Below are positions 1 to 7,811 of a stretch of DNA of 18,147 bases, piece by piece. The translations under genes were made by a program, and so were the position numbers. The notes under the pieces were generated by a model that searched no databases, was not told the DNA's origin, and saw only the letters and a program-made list of their open reading frames with translations. The stretch comes from an uncultured Bacilli bacterium (GTDB lineage Bacteria; Bacillota_I; Bacilli_A; RF39; UBA660). The stretch spans positions 1-18,147 of the forward strand of contig CALVVD010000009.1 of assembly GCA_944363745.1 (NCBI GenBank). The letters run 5' to 3'. Position 1 is the first letter of the stretch. The number at the start of each line of letters is the position of its first letter.

Positions 1-19
1 GTAAATACTATTAATATAA

Positions 20-48
20 TTTACACTAATAATTAAATATGCTAAAAT
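20..48 (+). promoter_or_regulatory. Sigma-A-type promoter of the AI-2E-family gene
   Basis: The -35 is TTTACA (20-25), followed by a 17-nt spacer and TAAAAT (43-48). A TG at 40-41 gives an extended -10 (TGcTAAAAT). The expected transcription start near 55 leaves a leader of only about 14 nt, nearly all of it ribosome site (AAGGAGGA). This is seen in the sequence; activity is inferred. Confidence 0.75.
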
Positions 49-68
49 AAGGGACAAGGAGGAATACT

Positions 69-1274
69 ATGTTTCGTAAAAATAATAAAAATAATGAATT
101 AGATTATAATGCTATTAATTCATTCTTTAATACTTCTAATAATATCTTAAAGTTTGTTGGAGTATTAGTAATAATTCTTGTAGTATTAGTAGGTACTTAC
201 TTAATTAAAGAATGGAATGTACTTGGTATTATAGGTACTCTTTTATCTGTAATATCACCAGTCTTTATTGGTTTTGTTATCGCTTGGTTACTTGATCCTA
301 TCGCTACTAAAATGTCTACTAAAATGCCTAGAGTTCTCGCTTGTATCCTAACATACTTAATTATCTTTGGTGGTATTATCTTAATTTTATTTATAACTGT
401 TCCAACATTTTCTAGTGGTGTTACTGATATTGTCTCTGTTGTACCAGATTTAGTTGATAATGTTCAAGACTTTGCAAGCGATGCTTTAGAGGGACTAGGA
501 GATAGTAAACAAATAAAAGATTATAAAGATAATATTTTAAATAATATTGAAGAAATGGGTACTAATATCGCTTCATCTTTACCTAATACTATTTGGAATT
601 TTGGTAAAGGAGTAATAAGTGTTTCTACTAATATTATTTTAGGTATTATGATTGGTTTTTATCTATTATTTGATTTTCGTAAATTTCAAGGACACTTACT
701 AAGTCTTATTCCTAAAGATTGGCATAAAAATGCTAAAGATTTAATGAGAAGAGTAAATGGTAAATTAAGAAGTTATGTTGGCGGAGTCTTACTTGTCTGC
801 TTTCTTGTCTTTGTAACACAGTCTATTGGCTTCTCTTTAGCAGGACTTTCCGCTCCATTCCTCTTTGCTTTATTCTGTGCTATTACCGATATAATTCCAT
901 ATATTGGTCCATGGATTGGAGGTGCTCCTGCTGTAATAGTAGGCTTTACAATTGATCCGATGGTAGGAGTATTCTGTTTAGTATCAGTACTTATCTGTCA
1001 ACTATTAGAAAACAATTTCTATCAACCATTAATTATGGGTAAAACCATGAAATTACATCCTGTTACAATTATGCTTGGACTCTTGATTTTTAATTATTTC
1101 TTTGGTATGATAGGAATGATAGTTGCAACACCTGTGATCGCTACTTTAAAAATAATATTTGAATTTATTTTAGAGAATACAACTCTTGGCGAAAAGTTTA
1201 ATGACTATCAAAATAATAATAAGAAAACGTATGAGAAAAAAAGTACAAAAGAAGATATTGTTAAAGAGAGTTAA
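69..1274 (+). CDS. AI-2E family transporter-like membrane protein
   Basis: This is a 401-residue polytopic membrane protein of the AI-2E/YtvI/PerM permease family. Hydrophobic segments lie at about residues 25-46, 52-75, 89-112, 175-203, 236-260, 263-290, 298-320 and 333-368, a family-typical layout with a soluble stretch between the third and fourth. The family-like FYLLFDF motif sits near residue 198. Members have been proposed to export autoinducer-2 or to act as ion/proton antiporters, so the substrate here is unknown. The start is set by AAGGAGGA at 56-63 before ATG 69. The Lys/Glu-rich C-terminal tail (about the last 17 codons) overlaps the downstream T-box RNA, so its codons are also constrained by RNA structure. 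AI-2E genes commonly neighbour alaS in Firmicutes, which fits this context. Confidence 0.9.
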   Translation: MFRKNNKNNELDYNAINSFFNTSNNILKFVGVLVIILVVLVGTYLIKEWNVLGIIGTLLSVISPVFIGFVIAWLLDPIATKMSTKMPRVLACILTYLIIFGGIILILFITVPTFSSGVTDIVSVVPDLVDNVQDFASDALEGLGDSKQIKDYKDNILNNIEEMGTNIASSLPNTIWNFGKGVISVSTNIILGIMIGFYLLFDFRKFQGHLLSLIPKDWHKNAKDLMRRVNGKLRSYVGGVLLVCFLVFVTQSIGFSLAGLSAPFLFALFCAITDIIPYIGPWIGGAPAVIVGFTIDPMVGVFCLVSVLICQLLENNFYQPLIMGKTMKLHPVTIMLGLLIFNYFFGMIGMIVATPVIATLKIIFEFILENTTLGEKFNDYQNNNKKTYEKKSTKEDIVKES

Positions 1275-1409
1275 TGTTTGGTGCAAATTAACCTTTATCC
1301 TTTTGGAAAGCTATTTCTTTAGTTTTGTAGGGAGACCTTTATCTTTAATTAAGACCGAAGTAGGATGGTACCGTGTATAAATTTATATGCTCCTACATAG
1401 GTCTTTTTT
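1221..1409 (+). promoter_or_regulatory. T-box riboswitch leader sensing tRNA-Ala
   Basis: Stem I can be drawn from AAGAAA (1221-1226) pairing with TTTCTT (1314-1319). Inner helices are AAAAG/CTTTT and GATA/TATC (1247-1257 with 1296-1304), and GTTAAT/ATTAAC (1270-1275 with 1287-1292). The AGAGAG bulge motif is at 1265-1270 and the distal loop GGTGCAA at 1280-1286. The specifier region reads GGAAA-GCT-A, with GCT (alanine) at 1310-1312, in the same GAAA-NNN-A context as known T-boxes. The T-box sequence AGGATGGTACCGTG is at 1362-1375; its TGGT (1366-1369) would pair with the ACCA end of tRNA-Ala. An intrinsic terminator follows. Uncharged tRNA-Ala should favour antitermination and expression of the kinase genes and alaS. 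Stem I begins inside the upstream coding sequence. Confidence 0.9.
1353..1409 (+). terminator. T-box attenuator terminator
   Basis: GACC-GAA-GTAGGA (1353-1365) pairs with TCCTAC-ATA-GGTC (1391-1403), and a run of six T (1404-1409) follows. The 5' arm contains the start of the T-box sequence, so the terminator and the tRNA-bound antiterminator are mutually exclusive. Confidence 0.88.
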
Positions 1410-1432
1410 ATGTAATAAGGAGTTGGTAAGTG

Positions 1433-1987
1433 ATGAAAATATTTTTATTAGCAGGAAAAGCCGGTTGTGGTAAAGACTTAATGGGAAGTTATATGAAAAG
1501 TAGATTTGATTATATGGGAGAAGATGCTTGTATTCTTCATATAACAACCCCTTTATATGAATATGCTAAAAACTATTTTAGTTGGGATGGTGATATGAAA
1601 GATAAACCTAGAGAATTCTTACAAGAGATGGGAATTGAAGTAATAAAAAATAAACTAGGTAAGAAATTCTTTCTAATAGATAGATTATGTGAAGATATAG
1701 ATATATTAAAACATTACTTTGATGTCTTTATAATTACTGATGGGAGACTAATAGATGAATTTGATGAGTTAAAGAAACGTTTTAAAAGTAATATTAAAAT
1801 AATTCATATTATAAGAGAAAACTGTAATAATAATCTATCAGAGAAAGAAAAGAATCATGTTACTGAGATGGAAGCAGATTTATATAATAATTATGATTAT
1901 ACTGTTAATAATACATCTAAAGAAGAGTTATATAAACAAGCAGATAAGATAATAAAGGAAAGTGAGGTTGAATATTTATATGAATAA
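1433..1987 (+). CDS. Deoxynucleoside-monophosphate-kinase-like P-loop protein
   Basis: This is a soluble P-loop protein of about 184 residues. It opens with KIFLLAGKAGCGKD, a Walker A loop in which the usual Ser/Thr after GK is Asp, as in phage-type deoxynucleoside monophosphate kinases (DNMK). A second recognisable element is IITDGRLIDEFDELK (about residues 100-114), followed by IHIIRE, matching the D-x-R region and the strand before the lid in that fold. The role is probably phosphorylation of a nucleotide, but the substrate cannot be read from the sequence. AAGGAG (1417-1422) serves ATG 1433 with 10-nt spacing; an in-frame GTG at 1430 with 7-nt spacing is also possible. It is the first gene behind the alanine T-box and overlaps the next kinase by 8 nt, implying translational coupling. 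Confidence 0.7.
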   Translation: MKIFLLAGKAGCGKDLMGSYMKSRFDYMGEDACILHITTPLYEYAKNYFSWDGDMKDKPREFLQEMGIEVIKNKLGKKFFLIDRLCEDIDILKHYFDVFIITDGRLIDEFDELKKRFKSNIKIIHIIRENCNNNLSEKEKNHVTEMEADLYNNYDYTVNNTSKEELYKQADKIIKESEVEYLYE

Positions 1988-2537
1988 ATTAATCGCTGTA
2001 GTTGGTATGAGTGGTAGTGGTAAAAGTGTTGCAACTACTTATTTAGAAGAGAAAGGTTATACTAAAATATATTTTGGAGGAGTTATCTATGATAAAATGA
2101 AAGAAGAAGGAATAGAAATAACTCCTGATAGTCAAAAAGAATTTCGTGAAAACTTACGTAAAGAACATGGTATGGGTGTTGTTGCCAAATTACTTTTACC
2201 TAAAATAGAAGAAGCATATAAAAATGGTAATACTGTTTTAGATGGTCTATATTCTTGGGATGAATATTTAATACTTAAAGAAAAATTTGCTGATTTAAAA
2301 ATGATTTGTGTTTGTTGTGATAAGAAAATTAGATACAAAAGAGTAAGTGAAAGAGTCGATAGACCATTTAATAAAGAAGATATTATTAAAAGAGATGTCG
2401 CTGAGATTGAAAACTCTGCTAAAGGTGGTCCTATCGCTTATGCTGATTATTATATTTTAAATAATGGTGATCTTACTAATTATTATAATAGATTAGAAGA
2501 AATACTTAGAGAAATAGAACAAGAAGGAGAGAAGTAA
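1980..2537 (+). CDS. Dephospho-CoA-kinase/NMP-kinase-like P-loop protein
   Basis: This 185-residue protein begins MNKLIAVVGMSGSGKS, a classical Walker A loop at residues 9-16. It then has VLDGLYSWDEYLILK in the position of the NMP-kinase substrate region and an Arg-rich lid-like stretch (YKRVSERVDRPF). It resembles AAA/dephospho-CoA-kinase-like proteins but is not canonical CoaE, which usually carries GLTGGIGSGKS. The reaction is inferred to be phosphotransfer from ATP to a small molecule, acceptor unknown. ATG 1980 is preferred over the in-frame GTG at 1962 because it puts the P-loop at the usual distance from the N-terminus. It overlaps the previous stop by ATGAATAA and ends one base before alaS, so all three genes should be translated from the T-box transcript. 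Confidence 0.7.
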   Translation: MNKLIAVVGMSGSGKSVATTYLEEKGYTKIYFGGVIYDKMKEEGIEITPDSQKEFRENLRKEHGMGVVAKLLLPKIEEAYKNGNTVLDGLYSWDEYLILKEKFADLKMICVCCDKKIRYKRVSERVDRPFNKEDIIKRDVAEIENSAKGGPIAYADYYILNNGDLTNYYNRLEEILREIEQEGEK

Positions 2538-2538
2538 T

Positions 2539-5229
2539 ATGAGATATATGACTAGTAATGAAATTAGAAAGATGTGGGTTAAATACTTTGAAGAACATGG
2601 ACATAAGTATGTTAAATCAGCACCTCTTATTCCTATTAATGATGATTCCTTACTTTGGATAAATGCAGGTGTTACCCCATTAAAAAAATATTTTGATGGT
2701 AGTGTTACTCCAGAATCACGTAGAATTGTTAATATTCAAAAATGTATTAGAACTAATGATATAGAAAATGTTGGTATAACTAAAAGACATCAAACATTCT
2801 TTGAGATGATGGGCAACTTTTCTATAGGTGATTACTTTAAAGATGAAGCGATTGAATTTGCTTTTGAACTTCTAACAGGTAAAAAATGGTTTGATATACC
2901 TATAGAAAAACTATATGTTACTGTTTATACCGACGATAATGATGCTTATAATAAATGGGTTGAATTAGGTATGCCTAAAGACCATATTGTAAGACTTGAA
3001 GGTAACTTCTGGGAAATAGGAGAAGGACCATGTGGACCTGATAGTGAAATATTTTATGATCAGGGAGAAAGTTTTGATAAAGATGGTGATGCTTGGGATA
3101 AATTTATTAAAGATGAAGATCAAGATCGTTATGTAGAGATTTGGAATAATGTCTTTAGTCAATTTAATTCTAAAGAAGGGGTACCTCGTTCTAAATATAA
3201 AGAATTACCTCATAAAAATATCGATACTGGTGCAGGGCTTGAACGTTGGGCTTGTATCTTTCAAAATGCTGATTCTAACTTTGAAACAGATTTATTTATG
3301 CCAATAATTGAAAAAATTGAAGAACTAAGTGGAGTTTTATATAATGGTGAACCAGCATTTAAAGTTATCGCTGATCATATGAAAGCGGTTACTTTCGCTC
3401 TTACAGATGGTGCTAGTTTTGGTAATACAGGTAGAGATTATGTCTTAAGAAGATTAGTTAGAAGAAGTGTTAGATTTGGTCGTAAATTAGGTTTCAAAGA
3501 ACCATTCCTTTATAAACTAGTTCCTACTGTTGTAAAAGTTATGGGTGAAGCATATCCTGAATTAAAACAAAAATCAGGTGATGTCGCTGTCTATATCTTA
3601 GATGAAGAGAAATTATTCTTAAATACTTTAGAAGATGGAGAAAGACGTCTTAAAGAATTAATGAAAGATGATAATGATAAAGTAATAGGTGGTTATGATG
3701 CCTTTAAACTATATGATACTTTTGGATTTCCATTAGAATTAACAGAAGAAATAGCATTAGAAAGTGGCTTTACTGTTAATCGTGAAGAATTCTATCAATA
3801 TATGGAAAAACAAAGAGAAACTGCTAAGAAAGCCTCACGTACTAAAACATCTATGGCTAGTCAAAAGAAAGTCTTAATGGACTTTACTAAACCATCTACC
3901 TTTGTCTATGGCCTATATCGTCTAAAGAGTAGTGTTCTTGCTATAGTAAGTAAAGATAGTCTTGAAAAAACACTTGATCATGATGGCTATATTATCTTAA
4001 AGCGAACTTGTTTCTATTATGAATCTGGTGGTCAAGTATCTGATACTGGTATGATTGTTGGTAAAAACTTTAAAGCAAGAGTAGTAGATGTCTTTAAAGG
4101 TCCTAATGGACAACATGTCCATAAAATAAAACTATTAGATGGTAAAATAACTGTTAATGATGAAGTAGAAGTAATTATAGATAAACAAAGAAGAAAAGAA
4201 ATAGAAGCGAATCACTCAAGTGTTCACATTCTTCAATATTGCTTACAACAAGTAGTTGATAAAAACATAAGACAAGCAGGTAGTTATGTAGATGAATTTA
4301 AACTTAGATTTGACTTTACTTGTCCATCTAAAATAAGTGATGAAGAAATAGTTAAAACCGAAGAGATGGTAAATAATATAATTAAAAAAGGAGTTATAAC
4401 ATCTACTGAAGTAATGCCTCTTGATAAAGCGAAAGAATTAGGAGCAATGGCTTTATTTGGAGAAAAATATAGTGATACAGTTAGAGTTGTTAAAATAGAT
4501 AAATCTATAGAACTTTGTAGTGGTACTCATATCGCTAATACTAAAGATATTAAAAAATTTGCTATCTATAATTTTGAATCTAAAGGAAGTAATACTTATC
4601 GTATTGAAGCCGTTACTAATAAACGTGTTGAAACAACCCTTTTTGATGTTATAAAACCATATAATGATGAAATGGTTAAACTATTAATAAAAGCGAAAGA
4701 GATATTAGATCTTGCTACTAAACAAGGTATAAACTTAGACTTTGATGTTGAAATAGATAATAGCGCTCCAACATCTTATAAAGATATTATCTATAATCAA
4801 AATGAACTTAGCTATATCCAAAGTGAAGTTAAATCTCTAGAAAAAACCTATAATAGCGAAGTTGAAAGATTAACTCTAAATAACTTAGATATTTATTTAG
4901 ATCGTACTAAAGAAATTAATCATAAAAAATTCTTATACTTAGAACTTGATAATATAGAAATGTTCTTAGTAAAAGCTATCGCTGATAATCTATGTAATAA
5001 ATTTGAAAGTGTCTTAATCTTTATCGCTAATATTAAAGAAGATAATAGTGTTAACTTTATTTCTCGCAGTTCAATTAAAGATGTAAATGCTGGACTTTTA
5101 ATGAAAACAATAACAACTGCTTTTGATGGAAACGGGGGAGGAAGTCCTACTTTCGCTCAAGGTGGTATCAAAAGTAAAGCTCACTTAAAAGAGATAAAAG
5201 AGAAAATAGAGGATATGTTAAATGAATAA
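2539..5229 (+). CDS. alaS: Alanyl-tRNA synthetase
   Basis: This enzyme charges tRNA-Ala with alanine using ATP in the cytoplasm. At 896 residues it is slightly longer than the usual 870-880. The class II catalytic core is clear: LLWINAGVTPLKKYF near residue 35, RHQTFFEMMGNFSIGDYF at about 83-100 (motif 2), and GNTGRDYVLRRLVRRSVR at about 295-312 (motif 3). The editing domain keeps its metal-site residues, H559 and H563 in NHSSVH and C660 and H664 in CSGTH (CGGTH is commoner). A glycine-rich C-Ala end (GNGGGSPTFAQGG) closes the protein. AAGGAGA (2524-2530) lies 8 nt before the ATG. Control by the alanine T-box upstream fits this product. It overlaps holA by 8 nt. Confidence 0.97.
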   Translation: MRYMTSNEIRKMWVKYFEEHGHKYVKSAPLIPINDDSLLWINAGVTPLKKYFDGSVTPESRRIVNIQKCIRTNDIENVGITKRHQTFFEMMGNFSIGDYFKDEAIEFAFELLTGKKWFDIPIEKLYVTVYTDDNDAYNKWVELGMPKDHIVRLEGNFWEIGEGPCGPDSEIFYDQGESFDKDGDAWDKFIKDEDQDRYVEIWNNVFSQFNSKEGVPRSKYKELPHKNIDTGAGLERWACIFQNADSNFETDLFMPIIEKIEELSGVLYNGEPAFKVIADHMKAVTFALTDGASFGNTGRDYVLRRLVRRSVRFGRKLGFKEPFLYKLVPTVVKVMGEAYPELKQKSGDVAVYILDEEKLFLNTLEDGERRLKELMKDDNDKVIGGYDAFKLYDTFGFPLELTEEIALESGFTVNREEFYQYMEKQRETAKKASRTKTSMASQKKVLMDFTKPSTFVYGLYRLKSSVLAIVSKDSLEKTLDHDGYIILKRTCFYYESGGQVSDTGMIVGKNFKARVVDVFKGPNGQHVHKIKLLDGKITVNDEVEVIIDKQRRKEIEANHSSVHILQYCLQQVVDKNIRQAGSYVDEFKLRFDFTCPSKISDEEIVKTEEMVNNIIKKGVITSTEVMPLDKAKELGAMALFGEKYSDTVRVVKIDKSIELCSGTHIANTKDIKKFAIYNFESKGSNTYRIEAVTNKRVETTLFDVIKPYNDEMVKLLIKAKEILDLATKQGINLDFDVEIDNSAPTSYKDIIYNQNELSYIQSEVKSLEKTYNSEVERLTLNNLDIYLDRTKEINHKKFLYLELDNIEMFLVKAIADNLCNKFESVLIFIANIKEDNSVNFISRSSIKDVNAGLLMKTITTAFDGNGGGSPTFAQGGIKSKAHLKEIKEKIEDMLNE

Positions 5230-6136
5230 TTATCTCTTAATAAGTCCTTCTAAAAGTATTATTGATAAAAAAATAGATGAACTTATAAATAATGGCTTTA
5301 AAGAAGGAGAAGTAACTACTTATGATTTAGAAGAAGATAGTATCACTACTTTATTAGAAGATGCTGATACTATCTCTTTTCTTTCTCCTAATAAAGTAAT
5401 TATTGGTAATAACTTTAACTTAGATATAGACACTACTTATCTATTTAAATACTTAGATAATCCTAATCCAAATGTCTTACTAATACTAACAGCCTCTAAA
5501 TTAGATGAAAGGAAGAAAATAGGTAAAGAGTTAAAACAAAAAATAAATTATTTAAAATTAGATTTAGATAGTAAAGATATTATTAAAGACATCTTAAAAG
5601 ATAAAAAGATAGATTTTAAAGTTATAAATACTTTAGAAGAATACTTTAATGATGATAAAGAAAGACTAATTAGTGAATGTGAAAAATTAAAACTAGCTTA
5701 TCTAAATGATAAAGAAATAACTTATAATAAAGCGAAAGATATTATTATAAAGCCTTTAAATAATAGTGATAACTTATCTTTTTCTCTTGTTAGAAATATA
5801 GCTTTAAAAGATAAGAAAGAAGCCCTTTTAAACTATCAAGAGCTTTTAAGTTATAACATAGAAAGTTATGCTTTAATGGGACTTTTAGAGAGTCAATATC
5901 GTCTTTTATATCAAGTAAAAGTCTTAAACAATAAAAATATCTCTTATAATGATATAGCTAAAATACTAGAAGTACATCCTTTTAGAGTTAAAAAGACTTT
6001 AGAGTTAGTTAGATATTATTCTTTAAAAGATATAAGTAATATTCTAAAAGACTTAGCCTTAAATGACTATAAAATGAAAAGTGGATTAATAGAAGCAGAT
6101 ATGTTAATAGATATGTTAATACTAAACATAAAATAG
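5222..6136 (+). CDS. holA: DNA polymerase III, delta subunit
   Basis: This 304-residue protein matches the HolA layout: a short N-terminal alpha/beta domain with NYLLISPSKSIIDKKIDELI, a degenerate nucleotide-binding fold without a working P-loop, and an all-helical C-terminal collar domain (SLVRNIALKDKKEALLNYQE, then LLESQYRLLYQVKVL and HPFRVKKTLELVRYYS). Delta opens the beta clamp within the clamp loader. Sequence divergence is high, but the helical collar pattern is typical. The start is ATGAATAA overlapping the alaS stop, so it is translationally coupled. Transcription probably comes from the T-box leader, which would place a replication gene under tRNA-Ala control unless an internal promoter exists. 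The stop codon lies inside the terminator hairpin that follows. Confidence 0.88.
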   Translation: MNNYLLISPSKSIIDKKIDELINNGFKEGEVTTYDLEEDSITTLLEDADTISFLSPNKVIIGNNFNLDIDTTYLFKYLDNPNPNVLLILTASKLDERKKIGKELKQKINYLKLDLDSKDIIKDILKDKKIDFKVINTLEEYFNDDKERLISECEKLKLAYLNDKEITYNKAKDIIIKPLNNSDNLSFSLVRNIALKDKKEALLNYQELLSYNIESYALMGLLESQYRLLYQVKVLNNKNISYNDIAKILEVHPFRVKKTLELVRYYSLKDISNILKDLALNDYKMKSGLIEADMLIDMLILNIK

Positions 6137-6152
6137 CTAAAAGCTATTTTTT
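6130..6152 (+). terminator. Intrinsic terminator of the alaS-holA operon
   Basis: AAAATAGCT (6130-6138) and AGCTATTTT (6142-6150) form a 9-bp stem with an AAA loop, ending in a T run. The stem is AU-rich and includes the holA stop codon, so the strength is uncertain. Confidence 0.7.
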
Positions 6153-6162
6153 CTGTTATAAT
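6134..6162 (+). promoter_or_regulatory. Extended -10 promoter before the small ORF at 6189
   Basis: TATAAT (6157-6162) is preceded by TGt, giving a perfect extended -10. The -35 position holds only TAGCTA (6134-6139), a weak match that overlaps the holA terminator stem. A strong ribosome site (GGGAGGAG, 6174-6181) follows 11 nt after the -10. Confidence 0.6.
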
Positions 6163-6188
6163 AATGGCATTCAGGGAGGAGCAAAGTA

Positions 6189-6269
6189 ATGGAAAACGAG
6201 TATAGAGAACTAAACGAAGAATTAAAAAAATTAAAGCCAATATTAAGTGAAGATTTTTTTCTAAACTAA
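6189..6269 (+). CDS. 26-residue ORF with strong ribosome site
   Basis: The peptide begins MENEYRELNEELKKLKPIL and ends SEDFFLN, a highly charged amphipathic helix. It has a perfect extended -10 promoter and a GGGAGGAG ribosome site with 7-nt spacing, better signals than the 295-residue gene that follows. The stop (6267-6269) is followed in the same frame, with no further stop, by the start of the next ORF (ATG 6297). The peptide may therefore be the original N-terminus of a larger protein now cut by a nonsense codon, or a genuine small protein. No family is recognised. Confidence 0.45.
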   Translation: MENEYRELNEELKKLKPILSEDFFLN

Positions 6270-6296
6270 ATTATTAAATTCTTTTATAAATTCAAA

Positions 6297-7184
6297 ATGA
6301 TTAAAGTAAAAGACATAATGAAAATATATAATGATTACTTAAATTATAAATTTAAAGATTATCATACTAAATCGAAAAAAATTGAAGAAAAAATAAAACC
6401 TTTTTTTGATGAGAAAATAAAATTAAACCTAGAATTAAAAAGGCATGGAAGAAACTTTGATGACATTGATACCTTGTTTGATGCCTTAATTGACGAAAAA
6501 TATAATATGTTAACTAAAGATGATGATGCAACAATCTTTGTTAATATAGAATTAATAAATTCTAAAGACACATTTAATTTAGGCCATATGATTTATAATG
6601 TATTTCCTTCAAATTCTTTTGATCCAAATTTTTCTTTAGAAAATAAATTATTGTCTACAATTTTAAAACTTAAAAAAGACTTTGATAAACTATGTTGGAC
6701 TTTTTATGAAATAGCAACCTCTATTACTTTATTTAAAGTAACTCCTTACATATTTCAAAGACATAAAATTGTACCCCAAAAACCTATCTCACTATATTTT
6801 TTTCCAATAAATAAATTTTTTTATAGTTCACTATACAAAAAAACAATATACTGTTATAATAGCGATTTCCTTTGTAATTTAATAATAGCAGAAGACCGTG
6901 CTAAAATTTGGTTTAAACAAGACTTAAAACATGAAACAAAATCAGTAGATTATTTGATTGCATACAATGTTTTTAGAGAGTATAATAAATCTTACCATTA
7001 CATAGATACTCCTGATGATCATTCATTATTAGATGATTTTGTAAAATATAATATTTTCAATCTCTTAATACCAATTAATGAAATACCTTCATTTCTTATA
7101 GATTATTTAAATAATAAAGACAATACTGATATTTCAGAGTTAATAGAAGATGAGAAAGAACCTATTAAAAATAATGATGAATAA
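6297..7184 (+). CDS. Hypothetical protein, 295 residues, in a possibly decayed locus
   Basis: I do not recognise a family. The N-terminal ~60 residues are a charged helix (IMKIYNDYLNYKFKDYHTK), followed by a mixed alpha/beta middle rich in aromatic residues and an acidic, Lys-rich tail (ELIEDEKEPIKNNDE). There are no transmembrane segments or signal peptide. No ribosome site precedes ATG 6297 (the bases before it are AT-only apart from one C), unlike every other gene here. The frame is continuous upstream with the 26-codon ORF across TAA 6267, and downstream with a coiled-coil stretch across TAA 7182. It is thus either the middle of a broken gene or a weakly translated second cistron. The N-terminal helix loosely resembles that of the paralog family at 10343-12745, but too weakly to assign. 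Confidence 0.5.
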   Translation: MIKVKDIMKIYNDYLNYKFKDYHTKSKKIEEKIKPFFDEKIKLNLELKRHGRNFDDIDTLFDALIDEKYNMLTKDDDATIFVNIELINSKDTFNLGHMIYNVFPSNSFDPNFSLENKLLSTILKLKKDFDKLCWTFYEIATSITLFKVTPYIFQRHKIVPQKPISLYFFPINKFFYSSLYKKTIYCYNSDFLCNLIIAEDRAKIWFKQDLKHETKSVDYLIAYNVFREYNKSYHYIDTPDDHSLLDDFVKYNIFNLLIPINEIPSFLIDYLNNKDNTDISELIEDEKEPIKNNDE

Positions 7185-7732
7185 AAATTAATTAAAGAAT
7201 TGGAAGCAAATAAAAAACTAATCGAAGAACTTTCTAAACGAAATGAAGAATTGCAATCTATTTTAGGACAAAAGAAAAAATAGCTTTTGATGAATTATGT
7301 ACTTTAGTTAAAAATGAAGATATAGAATATTATATTATAAAAGAAAAATATCAAGATAAGTTACAAGATTATGATTTATCTGATATTTCTTTTGACAATG
7401 TATTAGTTAGAGGAATAGATTTTAGAAATACTAATATTATGTGGTATAACTTTAATCCTCAAACAGTATACAATAAAGATTTATCTGGTTGTAATTTTTC
7501 TGTTAGTAAGGAAAATGCAAATAACTATATTTTCTCATATAGTACAGATTTCACTAATGTTAATTTAAGAGGAACTAATATAAATCATCCTTATATTATT
7601 TTTCTTAATTCTACTATTTATAAATCCTATATAGATAAAAGAACAATATTACCAAAATTCTATGCTGATAATGCTGATAATATAGAATTTATAGAAGATG
7701 ATAGAGTTAAAAAGAAAATATACACTAATTAA
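7185..7732 (+). pseudogene. Start-less coiled-coil/pentapeptide-like remnant
   Basis: After TAA 7182 the same frame continues for 32 codons as a heptad-like helix (KLIKELEANKKLIEELSKRN) to TAG 7281. The -1 frame is open from 7247 to 7732 and continues IAFDELCTLVKNEDIEYYII, then pentapeptide-like text: DYDLSDISFDNV, GIDFRNTNI, NKDLSGCNFS, STDFTNVNLRGTNI. The switch falls at an A-rich tract (7270-7280). No ATG, GTG or TTG opens this frame before 7439, and that ATG is inside the repeat region. The simplest reading is a gene broken by a nonsense codon and a homopolymer frameshift. A -1 programmed slip or an assembly error is also possible. Pentapeptide proteins fold as right-handed beta helices; the role here is unknown. 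Confidence 0.55.
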
Positions 7733-7761
7733 TTGCTATTTTCCCATTTTTATGCTATAAT
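7733..7761 (+). promoter_or_regulatory. Promoter of the 411-residue unknown gene
   Basis: TTGCTA (7733-7738), a 17-nt spacer and TATAAT (7756-7761) with TGc before it form a near-ideal extended -10 promoter. It starts on the base after the upstream stop codon. Expected start of transcription is near 7768. Confidence 0.75.
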
Positions 7762-7786
7762 ATGCAACATAAAACGGGGAATTAAT

Positions 7787-7810
7787 ATGAAAAATAAAAG
7801 GAGGGGTTAG
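7787..7810 (+). CDS. Possible 7-codon leader minicistron
   Basis: ATG AAA AAT AAA AGG AGG GGT TAG encodes MKNKRRG. It has its own site GGGGA (7776-7780, spacing 6) and lies 25 nt after the -10, a usual distance in this window. Its AGG-AGG-GG codons are the ribosome site of the next gene (ATG 7812), so translation of the minicistron would physically compete with initiation downstream. It may be fortuitous, because any AGGAGGGG behind an in-frame ATG gives such a peptide. Confidence 0.3.
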   Translation: MKNKRRG

Positions 7811-7811
7811 G

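Noticed and set aside
1186..1380. A 64-codon plus-strand reading frame between the AI-2E gene and the kinases
   Set aside because: It lies across the T-box leader and terminator, has no ribosome site, and its composition follows the RNA structure rather than a protein.
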